Part shown: piece after piece, positions 1 to 5,268 of the stretch | How the letters are laid out: each line of letters begins with the position of its first letter | How positions within the stretch are numbered: the stretch's first letter is position 1 | NCBI GenBank assembly: GCA_946479125.1 | Contig: CAMLET010000263.1 | Location: 1 to 5,268 of the forward strand | From: an uncultured Flavobacteriales bacterium | GTDB lineage: Bacteria > Bacteroidota > Bacteroidia > Flavobacteriales > Crocinitomicaceae | Length of the DNA stretch: 5,268 nt | Direction of reading: 5' to 3' | Notes under the pieces: model-generated | What the model saw: the letters and a program-made list of their open reading frames with translations, nothing else | Told to the model about the DNA's origin: nothing | Databases searched by the model: none | Made by a program: the position numbers and the translations under genes

Positions 1-806
1 ATATTAATCAGGAACTTTAAGCGTGCTTTGTTACGGGAATTGCGCTCTCCGTGACGATCAAACACACGAATTGCAGCTTCAACAAACGGAATTAATCTTT
101 CCTCTTCCAAAAATCCGAAGGCAACTTTGGCTAAAAAAGGTTGAGCACCTAATCCACCACCAACCAGCACTTTAAACCCTTTCACTTCAATGTTGTTGCG
201 AATTTCGATTCTTGGAATAAATCCAAAATCATGAATGAAAGTCAGCGCATCATCTTTGTCTGAAGAACTAAATGCAATCTTGATCTTTCGACCAAGTTCC
301 TGGGAAAATGGTTTCCTCAAAAAGTAACGGTAAACCAAATCAGCATAAGGTGTTACATCAAACAATTCGTCGGGATCAATTCCGGCAATATCACTCGCAG
401 TGACATTTCTCACCGTATTACCACAGGCTTCACGCAGCGTAATATCGTCTCGCTCCAAATCTTCCCATAACTGAGGCGTTCTGTCGAGTGAAACATAATG
501 GATCTGAATATCTTGTCGGGTAGTAATATGTAACCGTCCAGTTGAATATTCGTCACTCACCGAAGCAATTCTTCGCAATTGATTAGCAGTCACTCTTCCA
601 TACGGAAGTTTGATTCGAATCATTTGAACACCTTGCTGACGCTGACCGTAAACTCCTCTAGCCAGACGAAGTGCTCTGAATTTATCGTCTGGAATCAGTC
701 CATCTTTGAACTCAGCAATTTTTTGTCCCAGTTCAAGAACATCTTTTTCAACGATAATCTTTCGTTCTTGTAGAACGAGTTCATAAGGATCTCTATAACT
801 CTTCAT
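1..806 (-). CDS. Siroheme sulfite reductase (nitrite/sulfite reductase family), N-terminal 268 residues, cut by the left window edge
   Basis: The family performs six-electron reduction of sulfite to sulfide (or nitrite to ammonia) at a coupled siroheme/[4Fe-4S] centre in the cytoplasm. The open frame begins at the ATG at 806-804 and runs off position 1 without a stop. Visible family signatures are MIRIKLPYG (residues 62-70), TTRQDIQIH (95-103), GNTVRNVTA (129-137), LGRKIKIAF (171-179) and VLVGGGLG (213-220). R64, R133, K174 and K176 match the four basic residues that bind substrate and siroheme in E. coli CysI. K176 sits where plant nitrite reductases have Asn, which favours sulfite as substrate; the Cys/Met leader upstream agrees. 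The Fe-S cysteines lie in the missing C-terminal part. The start overlaps the stop of the aldo/keto reductase gene (TAATG), implying one operon and translational coupling. A nitrite reductase remains possible but less likely. Confidence 0.9.
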   Translation of the reverse strand, partial: MKSYRDPYELVLQERKIIVEKDVLELGQKIAEFKDGLIPDDKFRALRLARGVYGQRQQGVQMIRIKLPYGRVTANQLRRIASVSDEYSTGRLHITTRQDIQIHYVSLDRTPQLWEDLERDDITLREACGNTVRNVTASDIAGIDPDELFDVTPYADLVYRYFLRKPFSQELGRKIKIAFSSSDKDDALTFIHDFGFIPRIEIRNNIEVKGFKVLVGGGLGAQPFLAKVAFGFLEEERLIPFVEAAIRVFDRHGERNSRNKARLKFLIN

Positions 807-1684
807 TACTTGATAGTTTCGTTATAAAGTAAATACCAGTCTTCTTTCGACAACTTGATGTCGTATGCAGTTGAAGCGTTCTGAATTCGTCGCGTTTCCT
901 TACTACCAATTATTGGCAAAGCACCCAATTTGTGCACCCAGGCAACAGCCGTTTGCTCCACATTTGCATCGTATTTCTTAGCAATTTCTTCAAGAACAGC
1001 ACGAACACGTTTCGCTTTATCGTCTTCACCAAGTAGAATTCGTCCATCTGCCAAAGGCGCAAAAGCAAGTACTCGACTATGTTGCTCTTTGATAAAATCT
1101 AAACGTCCATCACGTAAAGCATCTGTTTCCAACAAATTCAATTCGATGTGATTGGTAATGATCGGCTGTGAAAGGTAAGATGATAATAATCGCTGTTGGA
1201 AAACATTGAAATTAGAAACTCCAACGTAACCTATTCTTCCACTTCTCTGTAATTTCAATAAAGCTGAAGCTGTTTCTTCGAAAGAATAGAGGTAATCGAA
1301 TCCTTCAAGGATTAGAATATCGATTTTGTCTATTTGTAATCGTTTAAGCGATGCCTCAACACTTTCATTGATCCATTTCGGACTTAGGTCGATATATGAT
1401 CCATCTTTTTCGTTGGTAAATGGTCGAACTCCAACTTTTGTTGAGATCACTAACTTACTCCTATTGATTTGGTTGTCTTTAATGAATTTTCCGAAGCTTG
1501 ATTCCACCAATCCATTTGCGTAGGCCGGGCTCAAATCGAAAGTATCGATACCCAGATCAAGTGCAAATTGTACTACTGAGTTGAATTTCTCATGATCTTT
1601 GAAGTCTTCTTCTGTCCATCGAAAGAATCCATAAACTGCTGCGGAAACCTTTGGACCTAATTCATTTATATATACGTTTTTCAT
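806..1684 (-). CDS. Aldo/keto reductase, YdhF-like, with Glu in place of the catalytic His
   Basis: A 292-residue cytoplasmic (beta/alpha)8-barrel oxidoreductase of the NAD(P)H-dependent aldo/keto reductase superfamily, of normal length. By comparison with E. coli YdhF, the catalytic residues are D50 and Y55 (in TFDLSPAYANG) and K83 (in STKVG). The position normally held by His (LLIHRPD in YdhF) is E127 in ILILEGFD. GVSNF (155-159) and IIGSKETRRI (258-267) are the usual structural and cofactor-phosphate motifs. I chose the ATG at 1684. An in-frame TTG at 1723 would add 13 residues but lies inside the terminator hairpin, whereas 1684 follows an A-rich tract typical of Bacteroidota starts and opens with the normal family N-terminus. 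The gene is first after the attenuator and overlaps the sulfite reductase start. Its substrate is unknown; the location suggests a role in sulfur metabolism, but that is inference. Confidence 0.9.
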   Translation of the reverse strand: MKNVYINELGPKVSAAVYGFFRWTEEDFKDHEKFNSVVQFALDLGIDTFDLSPAYANGLVESSFGKFIKDNQINRSKLVISTKVGVRPFTNEKDGSYIDLSPKWINESVEASLKRLQIDKIDILILEGFDYLYSFEETASALLKLQRSGRIGYVGVSNFNVFQQRLLSSYLSQPIITNHIELNLLETDALRDGRLDFIKEQHSRVLAFAPLADGRILLGEDDKAKRVRAVLEEIAKKYDANVEQTAVAWVHKLGALPIIGSKETRRIQNASTAYDIKLSKEDWYLLYNETIK

Positions 1685-1706
1685 TTTTTTCGAAAGTTTA
1701 TGTAAT

Positions 1707-1739
1707 AAAAAAGCCCTTCTCAAAACAAGGAGAAGGGCC
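1707..1739 (-). terminator. Intrinsic terminator of the sulfur operon attenuator
   Basis: On the minus strand, GCCCTTCTC (1738-1730) pairs perfectly with GAGAAGGGC (1721-1713). This gives a 9-bp GC-rich stem with an 8-base loop, extendable by a G-U pair at its base, followed at once by six T residues (1712-1707). It lies 22 bases before the aldo/keto reductase start and downstream of a Cys/Met-rich leader ORF. It would therefore stop transcription before the structural genes unless disrupted. It does not end any larger upstream gene, since the regulator stops about 230 bases earlier. Confidence 0.92.
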
Positions 1740-1769
1740 GTAACTCAATGGTTGATATACAATTCTCCT
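1728..1769 (-). promoter_or_regulatory. Predicted antiterminator pairing of the attenuator
   Basis: AGGAGAA (1769-1763) overlaps the leader peptide's stop codon (1770-1768) and is exactly complementary to TTCTCCT (1734-1728), which is part of the 5' arm and loop of the terminator. The two structures are mutually exclusive. A ribosome stalled at the Cys/Met codons (1803-1783) should leave AGGAGAA free to pair and antiterminate. A ribosome that reaches the stop codon should cover it and let the terminator form. The 7-bp pairing is seen in the sequence; the switching mechanism is inferred by analogy with amino-acid operon attenuators. Confidence 0.65.
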
Positions 1770-1827
1770 ATACCCTCACGGGCATCATACAACACATACA
1801 CATGTTATGAAAGAATTGTTGTTTCAT
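1768..1827 (-). CDS. Cys/Met-rich leader peptide, 19 codons (attenuator sensor)
   Basis: The short ORF from ATG 1827-1825 to TAG 1770-1768 encodes MKQQFFHNMCMCCMMPVRV. Residues 9-15 are seven consecutive sulfur amino acids (M-C-M-C-C-M-M); in all, 3 of 19 residues are Cys (all TGT) and 5 are Met. The start follows a strongly A-rich stretch (AAAAACAAAAACC), the usual Bacteroidota initiation context, and lies about 37 bases after the predicted transcription start. The peptide probably has no function beyond being translated: low charged Cys-tRNA and/or Met-tRNA would stall the ribosome in the run and favour antitermination of the downstream operon. I do not recognise it as a named leader. The residue run and the following terminator make chance an unlikely explanation. 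Confidence 0.85.
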   Translation of the reverse strand: MKQQFFHNMCMCCMMPVRV

Positions 1828-1869
1828 GGTTTTTGTTTTTATTAATCTTGTTTGTCCTGATTGACGTTG

Positions 1870-1900
1870 CAAAGTAAGTTTCCAAATCTTCATCCTGCAA
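1870..1900 (-). promoter_or_regulatory. Predicted Bacteroidota-type promoter of the leader/aldo-keto reductase/sulfite reductase operon
   Basis: TTACTTTG (1877-1870) matches the Bacteroidota -7 consensus TAnnTTTG at all but one position. A TTG (1900-1898) lies 20 bases upstream, a normal spacing for the -33 element. Transcription would start near 1866-1863, giving a short A-rich 5' end, the leader ORF and then the terminator. This promoter lies downstream of the Rrf2 gene, so the sulfur operon need not depend on readthrough. Confidence 0.6.
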
Positions 1901-1910
1901 GCTTTTGTCA

Positions 1911-1952
1911 ATTTAATTTCCTATTCTCCCATCTATTAACTAGGAATTAAAT
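1911..1952. repeat. Imperfect AT-rich inverted repeat upstream of the sulfur operon promoter, possible operator
   Basis: ATTTAATTTCCTA (1911-1923) and TAGGAATTAAAT (1941-1952) are inverted copies differing by one extra T, separated by 17 bases. The spacer contains CTATTAA (1933-1939), the same half-site word as in the palindrome in front of the Rrf2 gene. The repeat ends 11 bases upstream of the predicted -33 element, so an upstream regulator site is plausible. It is too AT-rich, and lacks a following T-run, to be a convincing terminator. Binding by the neighbouring Rrf2 protein is inference. Confidence 0.4.
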
Positions 1953-1956
1953 CAAC

Positions 1957-1977
1957 AAAAAGCAAGCTACACCTTGC
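1957..1977 (-). terminator. Weak intrinsic terminator overlapping the end of the Rrf2 gene
   Basis: On the minus strand, GCAAG (1977-1973) pairs with CTTGC (1966-1962) across a 6-base loop that contains the regulator's stop codon, followed by five T residues (1961-1957). The stem is only 5 bp, so termination may be partial. Its position directly after the gene supports the regulator and the sulfur operon being separate transcripts. Confidence 0.4.
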
Positions 1978-2422
1978 GATTCTCCTTTTTACGGTATAGC
2001 TTTTTTTCTCGTAAAATTAAATCTGCCAAACTTGTCTTCGACAAAATATGGATGCTTGCTTCACGAACTTCGAGCATTACTTCATGCAAACCACATAGAT
2101 CTTCATGCGGACATTCAATGCAAGGTTCATAGTAATTCAAACTCACACAAGGCAGCAATGCAAGTGGTCCGCCAGTACACCGAATAATCGTACTCAAAAC
2201 AATCTCATCTGGATGTTTAAGCAAGTAATAACCGCCGTTTGCACCCATTTTACTTCCTACAATTCCTTCGTTTCGTAACTGCAATAAAATCGCTTCCAGA
2301 AACTTTCTTGGAATATTTTCTTCTGCCGCAATTGTAGCAATAGACAAGTGTTGTTTGTCGCGATATACCTTCGCCAAACACTTTAACGCCTGAATTGCAT
2401 ACTTACTTTTCTTTGGTATCAT
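1967..2422 (-). CDS. Rrf2-family transcriptional regulator with an IscR-like cysteine cluster
   Basis: A 151-residue winged helix-turn-helix regulator of normal family length. The N-terminus MIPKKSKYAIQALKCLA is the classic Rrf2 opening. The recognition region is IATIAAEENIPRKFLEAIL (residues 28-46), and the wing is GSKMGANGGYYLLKHP (56-71). Near the C-terminal helix are C92, C101, C104, C110 and H113. Their spacing resembles the Cys/His set that binds Fe-S clusters in IscR and NsrR, so a cluster or thiol sensor is plausible. CymR, another family member, represses cysteine genes in Firmicutes. Position next to a sulfite reductase operon suggests a CymR- or IscR-like role in sulfur control; this is inference. 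The gene is preceded by a TATATTTG box and a palindrome, consistent with autoregulation, and lies 35 bases after the small outer-membrane protein gene, so it may also receive readthrough. Confidence 0.92.
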   Translation of the reverse strand: MIPKKSKYAIQALKCLAKVYRDKQHLSIATIAAEENIPRKFLEAILLQLRNEGIVGSKMGANGGYYLLKHPDEIVLSTIIRCTGGPLALLPCVSLNYYEPCIECPHEDLCGLHEVMLEVREASIHILSKTSLADLILREKKLYRKKENRKV

Positions 2423-2426
2423 GCGA

Positions 2427-2434
2427 CAAATATA
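2427..2434 (-). promoter_or_regulatory. Predicted -7 box of the Rrf2 gene promoter
   Basis: TATATTTG matches TAnnTTTG exactly and ends only four bases before the Rrf2 ATG (2422). Transcription would then begin at or within a few bases of the start codon, giving a leaderless or nearly leaderless mRNA. I find no TTG at the usual -33 distance, so the promoter may be weak or activator-dependent. Confidence 0.45.
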
Positions 2435-2449
2435 CTATTAATTTAATAG
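2435..2449. promoter_or_regulatory. Perfect 15-base palindrome abutting the -7 box, candidate Rrf2 autoregulatory operator
   Basis: CTATTAA-T-TTAATAG is a perfect palindrome with 7-base arms around one central base. It directly abuts the upstream edge of the TATATTTG box, in the -33/-7 spacer where a bound dimer would block RNA polymerase. Rrf2 proteins bind AT-rich dyads as dimers and often control their own genes. The half-site CTATTAA recurs at 1933-1939, upstream of the sulfur operon promoter. Confidence 0.5.
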
Positions 2450-2457
2450 GAGATGAA

Positions 2458-2871
2458 TTATCTACGATTTGTAAGAACGTACCCTAAACCAACAGAATAT
2501 GTCCATTCCTGCGTAATTGCACTGTAATAGGCAGGAGCACTGATCACTAACTTTTTCTTAAAAAGATAGATTTGCGGTCCGGTTCCGAGCATTGGCGTCA
2601 CAAAAGAATGCCCCGAAGTCGTTTCAAACCTTAAGGATGGCATCATGTTGTATCCAATTGAAAAGTGCTTGAAATTAAAGCGCAATCCCGGTCCACCGAA
2701 ATTTGTAAATACGGCTTTACCATTGGTTGTTACAGCAATCTGTCCTTCCATGCTCCATTCAAATTTCTTTTCGTCCTGAGCAGAAATATGACCAACCATA
2801 GTGGTACACAAAAATAAGGTCAACCATAAATAAAATTGCTGTGTATGGTGTCTTTTCTGTTGGGCAGCCAT
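2458..2871 (-). CDS. Small secreted protein, probable outer-membrane beta-strand protein, unrecognised family
   Basis: A 137-residue protein that I cannot assign to a named family. A positively charged start and hydrophobic stretch (residues 11-29, QQFYLWLTLFLCTTMVGHI) followed by ISA-QD indicate a Sec signal peptide cut after A31. The mature part of about 106 residues has alternating aromatic/polar stretches and glycine turns (FGGPGLRFNF, FSIGYNMMPSL, YSVGLGYVL), suggesting a small beta-barrel or beta-sheet protein at the outer membrane. The ATG at 2871 overlaps the receptor's TGA by one base (TGATG), so the two are translationally coupled and probably act together. A TTG one codon earlier is less likely to be the start. 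There is no lipobox; C22 lies within the hydrophobic core. It could be an accessory or assembly partner of the receptor; the function is unknown. Confidence 0.75.
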   Translation of the reverse strand: MAAQQKRHHTQQFYLWLTLFLCTTMVGHISAQDEKKFEWSMEGQIAVTTNGKAVFTNFGGPGLRFNFKHFSIGYNMMPSLRFETTSGHSFVTPMLGTGPQIYLFKKKLVISAPAYYSAITQEWTYSVGLGYVLTNRR

Positions 2872-5268
2872 CAATAGGTATATTTTAGAGTTAAACCTAT
2901 TGTCGCTGGATCACCCAAAACCGCAGCGTATTGTCCGGCACTACCCGCAGCAGGAAGCAATTGCTCAAAATAATTCTTGTTCAGGATATTTCTTCCCCAG
3001 GCGTAAACTGAAATTCCGCTTACTGTTCTAAAACCAAGTCGAGCATTAGAAATAGAGTAACCTTCTACATTCAAATATTTCGATTCAGAAGCACTTGAAG
3101 AGAACTCAGATCTGTAATATGTATCGAAAGCAAAGAAGAATCGTCCTTCACTATTCAATAGTTTTCCTTGGTGTGACACCTCTGCTCCACCCGAGAAAAT
3201 CCATTTTGAAATTCCAGGTAAACTTGTTCCGGAAACATCTTTATAAGCACTTGTCCCCCCTGTTTCTTCCAACGGAACTGGAGCATTTGTAAAGCTTACG
3301 TAGATTCCTTCGGTGTAAGTTGCATTTGAGTACAATGACAAGTATTCGTTCACACGGTAAGTTCCATCAAACTCAATTCCACGAACACGAACTTTCTCTG
3401 CATTCGCCAGATAACCACGATTTACTCCCAATTCTGCAGTTTGAACTTGTGTTTGATAATCCTTGATATCCGTATTGAACGCCGTGATGTTCAATAATAA
3501 TCCAGGCTTCAAGGTTGTCTTCACTCCTATTTCTGCGTGCTGAACATATTCCGGACGAATGACCGCCAATTCAGTCATCACACGACCACTTGCAGTTGGC
3601 AATCCACCCAAATTAACTCCTACTGGTTTATAGTTAGTTGAGTATGTTGCATACGCATTCAATTTGTCGATTGGTTTATAATTCAGTGTCAATTGACCTG
3701 AAACATTACGATTTTGCACAGTTGCATTGAAAGCCTGATCAGTATAAACCAGTTTTTTCAACTTAATCAGATCTGGATCAGTTGTTTCCAATCCACCGTA
3801 AGTCACACGATTATAATCCACTTTCTTCTCATCCAAATTGTAGCGAGCTCCAACAAGGAAATGTAATTGCGGAATAATTTTGTAATCCAATTGTCCGAAC
3901 AAAGCCGCACTTGCCGTATTTAATTTCGAATATGTTTTTATTCCATATCCTTCAAACAATCCTGGAGTTGCCCAATCTGAACTGGTTGTACTCTGCGAAA
4001 AACGCCACTGAGCCGCACCTGATTCCTCCGTGTGATAAGGCGCCGTTTTTAATTCCTGACCTAGAAAAAATGCTCCGACAACTCCTGTAAAACGATTCAA
4101 AAACTCACCAGAATAACGAATCTCTTGTGAGTACTGTTGATGTTTTGACGGAGCCTGAGACAAGGTTAGCACTGGCAAGCCTGTAAAATCCCTATCGTTT
4201 GACGGATCCCAATTCCATGCTCTCCAGGCTGTTGTACTTGTCAGTTTTCCTTTTCCAATTTTGAAATCAGCATTAATTGAAGCTCCACCAAAATCCTGAT
4301 TTGATTTCCATGTTGTATTGTGGTCTATCTTACGATCGAATGGATTTTTGGATGGCAATTGGTAATTCAAATCCGCAATGATAGAATCGAATTGACGATA
4401 ACCAGCTCGTTTTGTTTGCACAACACCAGCAATCACCTGTGCATATCCATCCGGACGTTGACGAGAATAATCTCCGGAAATAAGAACATCAATATTCTTC
4501 GCCGGCTTATACAAAAACTGAATTTTCGCTCCCTGGTTGTTCAAATCGTTGGTGTAGCGTCCGGTTGAAACGTTATAAATCGTACCATCTCGCTGCGTTC
4601 CTGAAAATGAAATTCGAGTCGCCAGCTTCTTATTAATTGGTCCGGTAACAGAAACTTTTGCCTGAACAAAGCCATAATTACCATAACTCAATTCGAAAAG
4701 TGCACCTGGCTTGAAAAATGGCTTTTTAGAAGTAATATTGAAAGAACCAGCTGTTGTGTTTTTCCCGAAAAGCGTGCTCTGTGGACCGCGCAACACTTCA
4801 ATTTGGTCGATGTCAATAAAGTCTAAAGTAGTTGCAGCAGCTCTTGAATAATAAACTCCGTCAACGTAAAAACCAACACCTGGATCAACACCATCATTTG
4901 TCAAACCATAAGTTGAACCCAATCCGCGAATATTCAGTGTTGTGTTCCTTGGATTAGACGAATACAATTGAACAGATGGGACCAATTCCTTCACACGATT
5001 TACATTGAACGAACCCGATTCTGCGACTTTTGCTCCGCTAAGAACAGCAATTGGAATGGGAATATCCTGGGCTTTTTCATCACGTCGACGAGCAGTTACC
5101 ACCACTTCATCAATGTCGTTCACCTTTGGTGACAAATACAATTTCAGATCTTTGGTTTCGTTTTGAACGATTAGTTCCACTTCATCGTACTCTTTGGAAC
5201 TGATCACTAGTGTTAGCGGGTAACTTTGGGTGGTTGGAAAACTGAATTTTCCGTTTTCATCTGTCGAA
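2871..5268 (-). CDS. TonB-dependent outer-membrane receptor, N-terminus cut by the right window edge
   Basis: 798 residues are visible, ending at the TGA at 2873-2871; the frame is open to 5268, so the signal peptide and true start are outside. The first ~45 residues (STDENGKFSF...) are the end of a carboxypeptidase-regulatory-like domain common in Bacteroidota receptors. A TonB-box-like DEVVVTA follows at about 53-59, then the plug, with LNIRGLGS (111-118), VGFYVDGVYYSR (131-142) and IEVLRGPQSTLFGKNTTAG (156-174). The rest is a 22-strand-type barrel ending in the aromatic-rich TLKYTY. Such receptors use TonB/ExbBD energy to import scarce substrates across the outer membrane. No SusD-like lipoprotein follows, so this is a stand-alone receptor and not a SusC/D pair. 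The GTG at 5207 is not the start, since homologous sequence continues upstream. The position before an Rrf2 gene and a sulfite reductase operon hints at a sulfur compound or a metal complex as ligand, but the sequence does not show which. Confidence 0.93.
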   Translation of the reverse strand, partial: STDENGKFSFPTTQSYPLTLVISSKEYDEVELIVQNETKDLKLYLSPKVNDIDEVVVTARRRDEKAQDIPIPIAVLSGAKVAESGSFNVNRVKELVPSVQLYSSNPRNTTLNIRGLGSTYGLTNDGVDPGVGFYVDGVYYSRAAATTLDFIDIDQIEVLRGPQSTLFGKNTTAGSFNITSKKPFFKPGALFELSYGNYGFVQAKVSVTGPINKKLATRISFSGTQRDGTIYNVSTGRYTNDLNNQGAKIQFLYKPAKNIDVLISGDYSRQRPDGYAQVIAGVVQTKRAGYRQFDSIIADLNYQLPSKNPFDRKIDHNTTWKSNQDFGGASINADFKIGKGKLTSTTAWRAWNWDPSNDRDFTGLPVLTLSQAPSKHQQYSQEIRYSGEFLNRFTGVVGAFFLGQELKTAPYHTEESGAAQWRFSQSTTSSDWATPGLFEGYGIKTYSKLNTASAALFGQLDYKIIPQLHFLVGARYNLDEKKVDYNRVTYGGLETTDPDLIKLKKLVYTDQAFNATVQNRNVSGQLTLNYKPIDKLNAYATYSTNYKPVGVNLGGLPTASGRVMTELAVIRPEYVQHAEIGVKTTLKPGLLLNITAFNTDIKDYQTQVQTAELGVNRGYLANAEKVRVRGIEFDGTYRVNEYLSLYSNATYTEGIYVSFTNAPVPLEETGGTSAYKDVSGTSLPGISKWIFSGGAEVSHQGKLLNSEGRFFFAFDTYYRSEFSSSASESKYLNVEGYSISNARLGFRTVSGISVYAWGRNILNKNYFEQLLPAAGSAGQYAAVLGDPATIGLTLKYTY

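Noticed and set aside
579..1523. Plus-strand open frames of 64-73 codons opposite the sulfite reductase and aldo/keto reductase genes
   Set aside because: They lie wholly antisense to well-supported genes, show no recognisable family sequence, and have no promoter or operon context.
1685..1723. Longer aldo/keto reductase starting at TTG 1723
   Set aside because: It would begin inside the terminator hairpin and add residues (RRAFLLHKLSKK) unlike the family N-terminus; ATG 1684 has the better context.
1763..1769. AGGAGAA as a Shine-Dalgarno sequence for another small ORF
   Set aside because: No ATG or GTG start follows at suitable spacing, Bacteroidota rarely use Shine-Dalgarno sites, and the segment is better explained by pairing with the terminator arm.
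1773..1782. CCC-GTGA-GGG mini-hairpin at the end of the leader ORF as a separate regulatory element
   Set aside because: It is only a 3-bp GC stem with a GNRA-like loop; it may act as a pause hairpin, but this is too short to claim on its own.
1685..1866. SAM riboswitch in the sulfur operon leader
   Set aside because: I see no SAM-I, SAM-II or SAM/SAH core motifs. The short translated Cys/Met ORF and its antiterminator explain the terminator without a metabolite-binding fold.
3095..4568. Plus-strand open frames of 65 and 82 codons inside the receptor gene
   Set aside because: They are antisense shadows of a conserved receptor sequence, with no independent support.
5205..5207. GTG as the receptor start codon
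   Set aside because: The frame stays open to the window edge and encodes the end of a carboxypeptidase-regulatory-like domain upstream of it; a receptor starting here would lack a signal peptide.

Overview
The window looks like part of a sulfur-assimilation locus from a Bacteroidota bacterium, probably Flavobacteriia-like. Three things suggest this. Promoters match the TAnnTTTG class. Translation starts follow A-rich tracts with no Shine-Dalgarno sequence. The large TonB-dependent receptor carries the end of a carboxypeptidase-regulatory-like domain ahead of its plug. The DNA is AT-rich, and every gene I accept lies on the minus strand, so the locus reads from the right end of the window to the left.

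Reading in the direction of transcription, the right half (5268-2871) is a TonB-dependent outer-membrane receptor whose N-terminus lies outside the window. It overlaps by one base a small secreted, probably outer-membrane protein (2871-2458). An Rrf2-family regulator with an IscR-like cysteine cluster follows (2422-1967). It has its own TATATTTG box and a perfect 15-base palindrome just upstream of that box.

The 282 bases between the regulator and the next large gene (1966-1685) are the most interesting part. They hold a promoter, a 19-codon leader ORF with seven consecutive sulfur amino acids (Met-Cys-Met-Cys-Cys-Met-Met), an antiterminator segment over the leader's stop codon, and a strong intrinsic terminator. 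This has the layout of a ribosome-mediated transcription attenuator that senses cysteine and/or methionine supply.

Downstream of the attenuator are an aldo/keto reductase (1684-806), whose usual catalytic His is a Glu, and, with a TAATG stop/start overlap, the N-terminal part of a siroheme sulfite reductase (806 to beyond position 1). The whole reads as a sulfur regulon with two probable control layers: Rrf2 at initiation and leader-peptide attenuation at elongation. The receptor and small outer-membrane protein may import a sulfur source, but their ligand cannot be read from the sequence. I see no mobile elements, tRNA, rRNA or CRISPR.
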